From: Sphingomonas sp.
GTDB taxonomy: Bacteria; Pseudomonadota; Alphaproteobacteria; Sphingomonadales; Sphingomonadaceae
Reading direction: 5' to 3'
Length of the DNA stretch: 64,000 nt
NCBI GenBank assembly: GCA_017418975.1
Contig: JAFOMG010000011.1
Location: 310,001 to 374,000 of the forward strand
The notes under the pieces are model-generated. The model worked only from the letters and a program-made list of their open reading frames with translations, did not search any database and had not been told where the DNA came from. The first letter of the stretch is position 1, and each line of letters begins with the position of its first letter. Below are positions 1 through 7,737 of this stretch, one piece after another. Both the position numbers and the translations under genes were made by a program.

Positions 1-199
1 GGGCTGAGCGCCCCAGGCCCGGGGCGTGGCGCGAATCTCCCGTCCCGACGATCTTCGCTTCTTCGGCCCGTCCCTCGTCCGGCTCGGCTCGCTGCCCAGC
101 CGTGCGCGGGCCGGGGCTGGCCGTAACATCGGGAAACAATCCGGACATGCGGGGCGTCTCGAAGGGTCTTCGGCAAAAACCGAAGGAGGATTGCCCCGT

Positions 200-472
200 A
201 TGTTGCTCAAGACCCTGATCGGCGCCGCGGCGCTGCTGGCCGCCCCCGCGGCCTTCGCCCAGACCACTTCCCCCACCGATCCGTCCGCGACGCCGCCGAC
301 GGAGCACCCCGCTCCTGCGCCGGCACCCGATCCGAGCGCCAATCCCCCGGCGCCCGCGCCGGATGCCACCACGGCCACGCCCGCGCCGGATCCGGCTGCC
401 CCAAGCCATGACCCGGCGACGTCCGAAGACACGGACAAGCGCGGCAAGAAGGACAGGAAGAAGCCCCATTAA
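200..472 (+). CDS. Small exported Pro/Ala-rich protein of unknown function
   Basis: This 90-residue protein begins with a clear Sec signal peptide: a Lys near the start, a hydrophobic run of Leu and Ala, and cleavage expected after the Ala-Phe-Ala-Gln region near residue 20. The mature part is low-complexity, rich in Pro, Ala, Asp and Thr, and ends in a basic Lys/Arg patch (about residues 80-90). The start at 200 is chosen because AAGGAGGA lies at 183-190; the frame stays open further upstream but has no signal-like start there. No catalytic motif is visible. Such disordered periplasmic proteins are common in sphingomonads and are usually left as hypothetical. It converges on purA, with a hairpin between them. 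Confidence 0.7.
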   Translation: MLLKTLIGAAALLAAPAAFAQTTSPTDPSATPPTEHPAPAPAPDPSANPPAPAPDATTATPAPDPAAPSHDPATSEDTDKRGKKDRKKPH

Positions 473-490
473 GGGCTCCTGACGCAGGAG

Positions 491-525
491 ATGCGCTACC
501 CGCCCCGGCCGGACGGGTAGCGCAT
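491..525. terminator. Perfect 12-bp hairpin between convergent genes
   Basis: ATGCGCTACCCG at 491-502 pairs perfectly with CGGGTAGCGCAT at 514-525 around an 11-base loop. It sits between the converging small gene and purA. There is no long T-run on either side, so calling it a bidirectional terminator or 3'-end stabiliser is inference from position and stem strength. Confidence 0.55.
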
Positions 526-532
526 TGCCCGG

Positions 533-588
533 TCAGTCCGCAAAGGGATCGCGGAGCGGGCCAGCTCAGTCCGCGAAGGGATCGCGGA
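533..588. repeat. 33-bp-offset tandem duplication of the purA stop region
   Basis: Two 23-base copies (533-555 and 566-588) differ at one position and are offset by exactly 33 bases. Read on the minus strand, both encode the residues Arg-Asp-Pro-Phe-Ala-Asp followed by TGA. The upper copy is the true end of PurA; the lower copy lies beyond the stop and looks like a fossil tandem duplication. Confidence 0.7.
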
Positions 589-1855
589 CCAGGATCGTGT
601 CCTCGCGCTCGGGGCTGGTCGAGACCAGGGCCACCGGGCAGCGGATCAGTTCCTCCACGCGGCGGATATATTTGATCGCCGCCGCCGGCAGCTCGGCCCA
701 GCTGCGCGCGCCCGCAGTGGTTTCCTGCCAGCCCGGCATCGTCTCCCACACCGGCTCGACCGCGGCCTGATCGGCGGCGTTCGAGGGATAATAGTCGATC
801 TCCTCGCCGCGCAGCCGGTAGCCGATACAGACCTTGATCTCGTCGAAGCCGTCGAGCACGTCGAGCTTGGTGAGCGCGATGCCGGTGATGCCGGAGACGG
901 CGGCCGACTGGCGCAGCAGCACCGCGTCGAGCCAGCCGCAGCGGCGCTTGCGCCCGGTGACGGTGCCGAACTCGCGGCCGCGCGTGCCCAGCCGCTCGCC
1001 CACGTCATTGTCCTGCTCGGCGGGGAAGGGGCCCGAGCCGACGCGCGTGGTATAGGCCTTGGCGATGCCCAGCACGAAGCCGACCGCGCCCGGGCCAATG
1101 CCCGAGCCCGAAGCGGCGGTGCCCGCCACCGTGTTCGACGAGGTGACGAACGGATAGGTGCCGTGATCGATGTCGAGCAGCACGCCCTGCGCGCCCTCGA
1201 ACAGGATGCGGCGGCCCCGCTCGCGCGCGGCGTTGAGCGCGCGCCACACCGGCTGGGCGAAGGGCAGTACGAAGCCGGCGATCTCGCGCAGCTGCTCGAG
1301 CAGCGCGGCGCGGTCGATCGGCGGCTCGCCGAAGCCGGCGCGCAGCGCGTCGTGATGCGCGGTCAGGCGATCGAGCTGGGGGCCGAGATCGTCGAGATGC
1401 GCGAGATCGCAGACCCGGATGGCGCGGCGGCCGACCTTGTCCTCATAGGCGGGGCCGATGCCGCGCCGAGTGGTGCCGATCTTGCCGGCGCCGCTCGCAT
1501 CCTCGCGCAGCCCGTCCAGGTCGCGGTGGAAGGGCAGGATCAGCGGGCAATTGTCCGCCACCATCAGCGTGTCCGGCGTCACGTCCACGCCCTGGGCGCG
1601 GATCCGCTCCACTTCGTCGCGCAGCGCCCAGGGATCGAGCACCACGCCGTTGCCGATCACCGAAGGGGTGCCGCGCACGATGCCCGAGGGGAGCAGCGAG
1701 AGCTTGTAGACATTCTCGCCGACCACCAGCGTATGGCCGGCATTGTGGCCGCCCTGGAAGCGCACGACCATGTCGGCCCGCTCGGCGAGCCAGTCGACGA
1801 TCTTGCCCTTGCCTTCGTCACCCCATTGGGCGCCGATAACCGCTACATTTGCCAT
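566..1855 (-). CDS. purA: Adenylosuccinate synthetase
   Basis: PurA joins IMP and aspartate using GTP to make adenylosuccinate, the first committed step from IMP to AMP, in the cytosol. The 429-residue length is normal for the family. The N-terminus carries the diagnostic phosphate-binding loop (residues 8-18, with Gly-Asp-Glu-Gly-Lys-Gly-Lys) followed by the GGHNAGHT motif near residues 35-42 that holds the catalytic His and Asn. Substrate-loop residues around TSSNTVAG and the C-terminal SPERED...ILV segment that contacts the guanine base are all present. The gene is monocistronic in appearance, with the histidine kinase gene lying upstream on the same strand across a 138-base gap. Its last codons are duplicated just downstream. 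Confidence 0.97.
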   Translation of the reverse strand: MANVAVIGAQWGDEGKGKIVDWLAERADMVVRFQGGHNAGHTLVVGENVYKLSLLPSGIVRGTPSVIGNGVVLDPWALRDEVERIRAQGVDVTPDTLMVADNCPLILPFHRDLDGLREDASGAGKIGTTRRGIGPAYEDKVGRRAIRVCDLAHLDDLGPQLDRLTAHHDALRAGFGEPPIDRAALLEQLREIAGFVLPFAQPVWRALNAARERGRRILFEGAQGVLLDIDHGTYPFVTSSNTVAGTAASGSGIGPGAVGFVLGIAKAYTTRVGSGPFPAEQDNDVGERLGTRGREFGTVTGRKRRCGWLDAVLLRQSAAVSGITGIALTKLDVLDGFDEIKVCIGYRLRGEEIDYYPSNAADQAAVEPVWETMPGWQETTAGARSWAELPAAAIKYIRRVEELIRCPVALVSTSPEREDTILVRDPFAD

Positions 1856-1993
1856 GGATACACGTCTCCGCCTGCCGGGGCGGGCCCGAAGCCGCCCTTC
1901 GACAGGACTCGGCGGCTGGGCGGTACGGAGGCCGGGGCGCGGGGCGCCGGAGCCGCGGCGCGCATGGCCCCTGGGGGCGATTCGGTCAAGACC

Positions 1994-4900
1994 CTAAGCG
2001 TCCAGCGCCGCGCGCACGGCGGTGGCGAGGCGATCGAGATCGAAGGGCTTGGCGAGGATCGTCTCGCCGGCCACGCGCGCCGTCTCGGGCGCATAGCCGC
2101 TGGTCAGCAGCACCCGGAGCCCCGGCAGCTTGGCCCGGGCACGCGCGGCCAGCTCGTGCCCGGTCAGCTCCGGCATCACCACGTCGCTGAACAGCAGCGA
2201 GATGTGCGGCGCCCGGTCGATCAGCCGCAGCGCCTCGGGGCCGTCGCGCGCGCCGAGCACCTGATAGCCGAGCTCGCGCAGCGCCTCGATCGAATAGTTG
2301 CGCACCCGCTCCTCGTCCTCGACGACGAGCACCACTTCGCCGGGCCGCCCGCCGGCGGGGGCCGATGCGGCCCGCTCGGATCGCGCCGCCGGCGCCGCGC
2401 CCTGGTGGACCGGCAGATAGAGATGGACGCTGGTGCCCTGGCCCGGCGCGGTCTCGATCCGCACCGCGCCGCCGGACTGGCGGACGAAGCCGAACACCTG
2501 GCTGAGCCCGAGGCCGGTGCCCTTGCCGACGCCCTTGGTGGTGAAGAAGGGATCGAAGGCACGCGCGGCGACTTCGGGCGTCATGCCGGTGCCGCTGTCG
2601 GCCACGGCGATCTCGACATAATCCCCCGGCTGCAGCTCCAGCCCCGCCGCCGCGGCTGCGTCGAACCGCGCATTGGCCGTGGTGAGCACCAGCCTGCCCC
2701 CGCCCGGCATCGCGTCGCGCGCATTGACGGAGAGGTTGAGGATCACATTCTCGAGCTGGTTGGGATCGGCGAGCAGCGGCGCGATGCCGGCGGGCAGCAC
2801 GGTCTCCACCGTCACATCGTCGCCCAGGGTGCGGACGAGCAGCTCGATCATGCCCTCCACCATCGCATTGGCGTCGATCGCCACCGGGGCGAGCGGCTGC
2901 TGGCGGGAAAAGGCGAGCAGCCGCTGGGTGAGCCCCGCGGCGCGGGTGGCGCCGTCGCGCGCGGCGGTGACGTATTTGCCGATGTCGCGATTGCCCTGCT
3001 TCAGCCGTCGCTCGAGCAGGTCGAGCGCGCCGATCACCACGGCGAGCATGTTGTTGAAGTCGTGCGCGATGCCGCCGGTGAGCTGGCCGACCGCCTCCAT
3101 CTTCTGCGCCTGGCGCAGCCGCGCCTCGGCCGCCATCAGCTGCTCGGTGCGTTCGCGCACCGCCGCCTCCAGCGCCTCGCGCGAGCGGGCCAGCACTTCG
3201 CGCGCGTCGACAATGTCCTGGATGTCGGTGCAGGTGCCGAACCAGCGGGTGATCCCGCCCCGCTCGTCGCGCACCGGCTGGGCGCTGCCCAGCACCCAGC
3301 GATACCGTCCCGAGCGATGGCGCAGCCGATATTCGATCCGGTAGCGCGCGCCCGTCTCCAGGCTGTGGTGCCACACCGCCCAGGTGCGCGCGCGGTCGTC
3401 GGGATGGAACATGTCCTTCCACGCCTCGCCATCGGTGCTGCCCAGGGGCACGCCCGTATATTCGTACCAGCGGTCGTTATAATAATCGTGATAGCCGTCG
3501 GGCAGCGACGACCAGACCATCTGGTCGATCGAATTGGCGATGGCGCGGAACTTGGCCTCGCTTTCGCGCAGCGCGGCCACTGCCTCGATGCGCTCCACCG
3601 CGTCCCAGGCCGTCTCCGCCACGGCTTCGACAAAGGCGACTTCCTCGGCCGACCAGCGGCGCGGGCCGGCGGCGTTGATCGACATCACCGCCACCCATTG
3701 CCCGCCGCGCAGCAGCGGCACGCCCACGCCCGCCCCGGCGATATGCGCCAGCCCCGGCGCCTCGCGCGCGACATCATGGAGGATGACGGTGCGCCCGCTG
3801 CGATAGGCCTGGGCATTGTCGCCCAGCGCGTCGATCGCCAGGGTTTCCTCCAGCGGCGCGAGCGTGCCGTTGCTCCAATGGGGGCCGAAGCGCACATCCT
3901 CGCCCTGCACGCGGTGGAAGCCCACCCGGTCGAGCCCCAGCTGCTCGCCCAGGGCGGCGGCGGTGAAGCGCATCACCGAATCGGCCGAATCGAGCGCGCG
4001 CTGGTGATCGGCCAGCGCCGCGAGAAATGCCTGTGCCTCGTTCGCCTCGCGCAGTTCCTCGGCAGCGTCGCGCGCGGCTTCCTCGGCCAGCTTGCGCTCG
4101 GTGACGTCGAAGGCGACGCCGGGGAAGCGCAGCGGCCGGCCCTCCTCGTCGAAGGTCGCGCCGCCCTGGGCGCTCACCCAGCGCAGCGTGCCGTCGGGCT
4201 GGATCAGCCGATATTCCTCGCTGAACGGCACCCGCTCCTCCAGCGTGCGGGCGATGCCCGCCTCGAGCCGGGCGCGGTCGCCGGGGTGCACGTTGACGAA
4301 GAATTGCGCGATCGGCGTGCCGGTGCCGGCCAGCCGCTCGTCGACGCCATAAAGGCGCAGGAAGCGGGCATCGGCGGTGACCAGGTCCGCCGGCACGTCC
4401 CATACCCAGGTGCCGACGCCGAGCGAGGCGTTGAGCGCGAGCTGCAGCCGCTCCTCGCTCCGCCGCAGCGCCTCCTCCGCGGCGGCGCGTTCGCTCACAT
4501 CATTGGCGACGACGAAGATGTCGGTGGTGTCGCCATTCTCGTCCTTGACCGGCTGATAGACGAAATCGACGACGCGCGTCTCGGGCGGCGCATCGGCGCG
4601 GTGCCGGAACAGCACCGGCACGCCATCGGCACGAAAGGCCTCGCCGCTGGCAAGGACGCGGTCGAGCAGGGCGACGAAGCCCTGCTCGATCAGCTCGGGC
4701 AGCGCCTCGGCCACCGTCCTGCCGAGCACCGGACGCCCGCCGACCAGCGCGAGATATTCGGAATTGGCGAATTCGAAGCGATGCTCCGGGCCATGGAGCA
4801 GCGCCACCGCGCCGGGGGCCTGCTCGAACAGGTCGCGCAGCCGCGCCGCCTCCGCCAGGCGCGCCCGCTCCGCCAGCACGGAGCGCGTCGTCTCATTGCC

Positions 4901-5347
4901 CTGGTTGATCAGCCCGCATATCCGGCCCGCGCCGTCGCGGAGCGGCGTGAAGCTGTAGTTCCACCAGGTCTCCTGGCGGCGGCCGGCCCGCTCCGTCGCC
5001 ACGCGCTGGTCGTAGACCGCGAAGCCCTGCCCGGTGGCGATCACCCGCGCCATTTGCGGGCCGACCATGTCCCAGGCGTCGCGCCACACTTCGCGCGCCG
5101 GGCGGCCCAGCGCGCCGGGATGGCGCGCGGCCAGGATCGGCGCCCAGGCATCATTGTAGAGCAGGTGGAGATCCTCGCCCCAATAGATGGCGGTGGGGAA
5201 GGCGGAGGCGAGTGCCAGGTCGAGCGCGAATCGCAGCGCGTCGGGCCAGGTTCCGGGTGCCCCGAGCGCGTGATTCGCCCAGTCGAACGCGCGGATTCGC
5301 TCCGCCATCTCGCCTTCGTGATCCAGAAAGCGCGGCGGGGCGTTCAT
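1994..5347 (-). CDS. Multi-PAS/GAF hybrid sensor histidine kinase with C-terminal receiver
   Basis: This 1117-residue cytoplasmic kinase has no membrane segments. From the N-terminus it shows a PAS-like domain (about 20-150), a PAS_4-type domain (170-285), a PAS_3 domain (300-418), a GAF domain (about 440-585) and a second PAS_3 domain (595-712). A coiled coil (715-750) follows, then the histidine kinase dimerisation domain with the phospho-acceptor His762 in a GGIAHDFNN box. The HATPase domain (N, G1 and G2 boxes, to about 985) precedes a receiver domain with acceptor Asp1055 and the conserved Lys of the KP motif. The start at 5347 is the first Met before the PAS region; the frame is open further but there it only mirrors the opposite-strand gene. 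It is divergently transcribed from the hydrolase at 5432. Signal and output partner are unknown; no separate response regulator lies beside it. Confidence 0.9.
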   Translation of the reverse strand: MNAPPRFLDHEGEMAERIRAFDWANHALGAPGTWPDALRFALDLALASAFPTAIYWGEDLHLLYNDAWAPILAARHPGALGRPAREVWRDAWDMVGPQMARVIATGQGFAVYDQRVATERAGRRQETWWNYSFTPLRDGAGRICGLINQGNETTRSVLAERARLAEAARLRDLFEQAPGAVALLHGPEHRFEFANSEYLALVGGRPVLGRTVAEALPELIEQGFVALLDRVLASGEAFRADGVPVLFRHRADAPPETRVVDFVYQPVKDENGDTTDIFVVANDVSERAAAEEALRRSEERLQLALNASLGVGTWVWDVPADLVTADARFLRLYGVDERLAGTGTPIAQFFVNVHPGDRARLEAGIARTLEERVPFSEEYRLIQPDGTLRWVSAQGGATFDEEGRPLRFPGVAFDVTERKLAEEAARDAAEELREANEAQAFLAALADHQRALDSADSVMRFTAAALGEQLGLDRVGFHRVQGEDVRFGPHWSNGTLAPLEETLAIDALGDNAQAYRSGRTVILHDVAREAPGLAHIAGAGVGVPLLRGGQWVAVMSINAAGPRRWSAEEVAFVEAVAETAWDAVERIEAVAALRESEAKFRAIANSIDQMVWSSLPDGYHDYYNDRWYEYTGVPLGSTDGEAWKDMFHPDDRARTWAVWHHSLETGARYRIEYRLRHRSGRYRWVLGSAQPVRDERGGITRWFGTCTDIQDIVDAREVLARSREALEAAVRERTEQLMAAEARLRQAQKMEAVGQLTGGIAHDFNNMLAVVIGALDLLERRLKQGNRDIGKYVTAARDGATRAAGLTQRLLAFSRQQPLAPVAIDANAMVEGMIELLVRTLGDDVTVETVLPAGIAPLLADPNQLENVILNLSVNARDAMPGGGRLVLTTANARFDAAAAAGLELQPGDYVEIAVADSGTGMTPEVAARAFDPFFTTKGVGKGTGLGLSQVFGFVRQSGGAVRIETAPGQGTSVHLYLPVHQGAAPAARSERAASAPAGGRPGEVVLVVEDEERVRNYSIEALRELGYQVLGARDGPEALRLIDRAPHISLLFSDVVMPELTGHELAARARAKLPGLRVLLTSGYAPETARVAGETILAKPFDLDRLATAVRAALDA

Positions 5348-5431
5348 GCCTCGACCGATGCGGGGCCCCGGCGCCCGAGTCAACTCGACTTGGCCGCGCG
5401 GGCGGCTATGGATGGGGCAAAGGAGAGATTG

Positions 5432-6436
5432 ATGAAGCTCGCAAGCCTGAAGAACGGCCGTGACGGCAAGCTGGTCGTCGTTTCGAACGACCTGGCCTGG
5501 TATGCCAGCGCCGACATGATCGCCCCGACGCTGCAGGCGGCGCTCGACAATTGGGACCGGGTGGAGACCGATCTCCGCAACCTCGCCACCGATCTCGACC
5601 ATGAAGTGATCCCGCGCGAGCGCTTCCACGAGCGGCTCGCCGCAGCGCCGCTGCCGCGCGCCTATCAATGGGCCGACGGCTCGGCATATGTGAACCATGT
5701 CGCACTGGTGCGGCAGGCGCGCGGGGCGGAGATGCCCGACAGCTTCTGGCACGATCCGCTGATGTACCAGGGCGGCAGCGACGGGTTCCTCGGCCCGCGC
5801 GACCCGATTCCGCTGGCCGACCAAGCCTGGGGCTGCGACCTCGAGGCCGAAGTGGTGGTCGTCACCGGCGACGTGCCGCTGGGCGCCAGCCGCGAGCAGG
5901 CGCTCGCCGCGATCCGGCTGGTCGGCCTCACCAACGATGTCTCGCTGCGCAACCTGATCCCCGGCGAGCTCGCCAAGGGCTTCGGCTTCTTCCAGTCCAA
6001 GCCGGCCAGCGCCTTCTCGCCGGTCTTCGCCACGCCCGATTCGCTGGGCGACTGGTGGCAGGACGGCAAGCTCCACCGCAAGCTGATGGTCGATGTGAAC
6101 GGCCAGGCCTTTGGCCGGGCCGAGGCGGGTGTCGACATGACCTTCGACTTCGGCACCCTGGTCGCGCATGCCGCGAAGACGCGCCGGCTCGGCGCCGGCA
6201 CGATCATCGGCTCGGGCACCGTTTCGAACCGCGGCGCGGATGGCGGGCCGGGCAAGCCGGTGAGCGAGGGCGGCGTCGGCTATTCCTGCATCGCCGAGAT
6301 CCGCACGATCGAGACGATCCGCGGCGGCGCGCCGGTCACGCCCTTCCTCAAGGCCGGCGACACGGTGCGCATCTGGGCCGAGGACGATCGGCACCACCCG
6401 ATCTTCGGCGTGATCGAGCAGACCGTGGGGGGATAG
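5432..6436 (+). CDS. Fumarylacetoacetate hydrolase (FAH) family protein
   Basis: The 334-residue protein belongs to the FAH superfamily, whose members hydrolyse or decarboxylate acylpyruvate-type beta-diketones in aromatic amino acid and catechol catabolism. The C-terminal half shows the metal-site pattern: an acidic cluster around CDLEAEVVVV, the GLTNDVSLRNL stretch, the Lys of FFQSKPA, and the GSGTVSN glycine-rich turn near the active site. Length and the N-terminal small domain fit the bacterial two-domain fumarylacetoacetase type. The start at 5432 follows AGGAGAG at 5421-5427; an in-frame ATG eight codons earlier has no ribosome binding site. No homogentisate genes lie beside it, so the substrate is not settled. 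Confidence 0.88.
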   Translation: MKLASLKNGRDGKLVVVSNDLAWYASADMIAPTLQAALDNWDRVETDLRNLATDLDHEVIPRERFHERLAAAPLPRAYQWADGSAYVNHVALVRQARGAEMPDSFWHDPLMYQGGSDGFLGPRDPIPLADQAWGCDLEAEVVVVTGDVPLGASREQALAAIRLVGLTNDVSLRNLIPGELAKGFGFFQSKPASAFSPVFATPDSLGDWWQDGKLHRKLMVDVNGQAFGRAEAGVDMTFDFGTLVAHAAKTRRLGAGTIIGSGTVSNRGADGGPGKPVSEGGVGYSCIAEIRTIETIRGGAPVTPFLKAGDTVRIWAEDDRHHPIFGVIEQTVGG

Positions 6437-6437
6437 G

Positions 6438-6457
6438 GCGCCCGGAGCGGCGGGCGC
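6438..6457. terminator. GC-rich hairpin after the FAH-family gene
   Basis: GCGCCCG at 6438-6444 pairs with CGGGCGC at 6451-6457 directly after the stop codon. No T-run follows, so its terminator role is tentative. Confidence 0.3.
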
Positions 6458-6530
6458 GAACCGCAGGGGGCAGCTTGCGAATGCCGGTCGGCGTCCCGAT
6501 CTTCAGGTCCGGCCAGGCTGGTGGAGCATC

Positions 6531-7103
6531 ATGACCGTCGAGAGCTTCTATAGCGTGTTCGAGACCGTGGCGGGCTTTGCTGCCATCGGCTGGAACGCGC
6601 GGGGGATCAGCAGCTTCCGGCTGCCCCCGGGCACGGCGCGGGAGGCGGAGCGTTCGCTGCTTCGCCGCCTGCCCGATGCGAAGGCGGTGGCGCCGCCGCC
6701 GACCGTGCAGGCGGTGATCGACGATGCGCGGCGCTATTTCGCCGGGGAACGCGTCGACTTTACCGGCGTGGCCGTGGATCTCGGGCGGCAGGAGCCCTTT
6801 TTCGCGCGCGTCTATGCCCAGGTGCGCCAGCTCGGCTGGGGCGAGACGGCCACCTATGGCGCGATCGCCAGGACGCTGGAGGCGGGGCCGGAATTCGCCC
6901 GCGATGTCGGCCAGGCAATGGCGGGCAACCCGGTGCCGCTGATCATTCCCTGCCACCGCGTGACGGCGGCGAACGGGCGCATCGGCGGCTTCTCCGCGCC
7001 CGGCGGGTCGCTGTCCAAGGCGCAGATGCTCGCGATCGAGGGTGTCGAGGTGAAGGACGGCATCGTCACCCGGGACATGCCGCAGCTGGGCCTGGGCTTC
7101 TAG
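6531..7103 (+). CDS. ogt: Methylated-DNA--protein-cysteine methyltransferase
   Basis: This suicide repair enzyme transfers the alkyl group from O6-alkylguanine in DNA onto its own cysteine. The acceptor is Cys141 in the invariant PCHRV motif. The helix-turn-helix with its arginine finger is represented by the GETATYGAIA segment (about residues 104-113), and the GGFSAPGG loop follows the active site. At 190 residues it is close to the single-domain Ogt/AdaB form; the N-terminal 80 residues form the divergent alpha/beta domain. No Ada regulatory domain is fused, so control by methyl adduct is not expected from this protein alone. It follows the FAH-family gene on the same strand and converges on thpR. 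Confidence 0.93.
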   Translation: MTVESFYSVFETVAGFAAIGWNARGISSFRLPPGTAREAERSLLRRLPDAKAVAPPPTVQAVIDDARRYFAGERVDFTGVAVDLGRQEPFFARVYAQVRQLGWGETATYGAIARTLEAGPEFARDVGQAMAGNPVPLIIPCHRVTAANGRIGGFSAPGGSLSKAQMLAIEGVEVKDGIVTRDMPQLGLGF

Positions 7104-7126
7104 GTTCAAGGCGCAATCGGCAGGCG

Positions 7127-7177
7127 CCGTCATCCCCGCCTGCGCCGGGATGACGGGGAGAATGCGGGGATGACGGG
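7127..7177. repeat. REP-like GTCATCCC/GGGATGAC palindrome
   Basis: CCGTCATCCC at 7127-7136 pairs with GGGATGACGG at 7147-7156, and a second half-copy (GGGGATGACGGG) follows at 7166-7177. The same signature appears at 27478-27503, 27742-27770 and 60491-60630. It fills the gap between the convergent ogt and thpR genes, where it may also act as a transcript end. Confidence 0.65.
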
Positions 7178-7197
7178 TAGAATAGGAATGCCCGACC

Positions 7198-7737
7198 CTA
7201 GAAGCCGAACGACCCCTGGCGGTCGATCAGCGGCCAGCGGCCCAGCTCGATATGCCGGTGCGCGCCCAGGATCGAGTGGATCAGCACGAAATCGGTGGCG
7301 TCCCAGCCGATCGGCGCGATCCTTTGCGTGAAGGGGCGGCCCTTGCGGTAGAGCAGGGTCACGTGCGGATGGAAGTCCCAGCCCCGGCGGAGCAGGGCGG
7401 CGGCGGCCAGGCCGCGCTGCAGCTGGCGGCCCAGCTCGGCGAGCGCGGCGATGCTGCGGCCGGGGCGCAGCGCGATCGAATCGCCGCCCGCCGAGATGCG
7501 ATCGAGCAGGACCGGCACCGGCGCCGCCGCGACCTGCTCGCCGATCGCGATCAGCTCCCTGGCCTCGGCATAGGGGCGATGGCCGAAATCCTCGGTGATG
7601 CCGAGGGTCATGTGCAGCCGGTCATTCTCGACCAGTGCATCGGCCAGCCCGAGCCGGTCGCGCTGGACGCCGATCAGGTTGCGGGCCAGCGGCACCGGGC
7701 GCAGCGCGTAGAACAGGCGGTGTCCGTGGATCGGCAT
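7198..7737 (-). CDS. thpR: RNA 2',3'-cyclic phosphodiesterase / 2'-5' RNA ligase (ThpR family)
   Basis: A 179-residue member of the 2H phosphoesterase superfamily. Both signature HxT motifs are present: His42-Met-Thr44 and His125-Val-Thr127, which line one active site and act on 2',3'-cyclic phosphate or 2'-5' linked RNA ends. Family length is about 175-190. The start ATG overlaps the dnaE2 stop by one base (TGATG), so it is translationally coupled to and probably co-transcribed with the SOS mutagenesis genes. That placement suggests co-induction with DNA damage, which is inference. Its physiological RNA substrate in bacteria is not established. Confidence 0.88.
   Translation of the reverse strand: MPIHGHRLFYALRPVPLARNLIGVQRDRLGLADALVENDRLHMTLGITEDFGHRPYAEARELIAIGEQVAAAPVPVLLDRISAGGDSIALRPGRSIAALAELGRQLQRGLAAAALLRRGWDFHPHVTLLYRKGRPFTQRIAPIGWDATDFVLIHSILGAHRHIELGRWPLIDRQGSFGF

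Noticed and set aside
1..199. A gene end or start at the left edge
   Set aside because: A TGA occurs at 5-7 and a weak hairpin follows, but too little sequence is present to assign a gene; nothing else was found before 200.
1163..5431. A very long plus-strand open frame that runs into the FAH-family gene
   Set aside because: It is the antisense of purA and the hybrid kinase; only the part from 5432 has family homology and a ribosome binding site.
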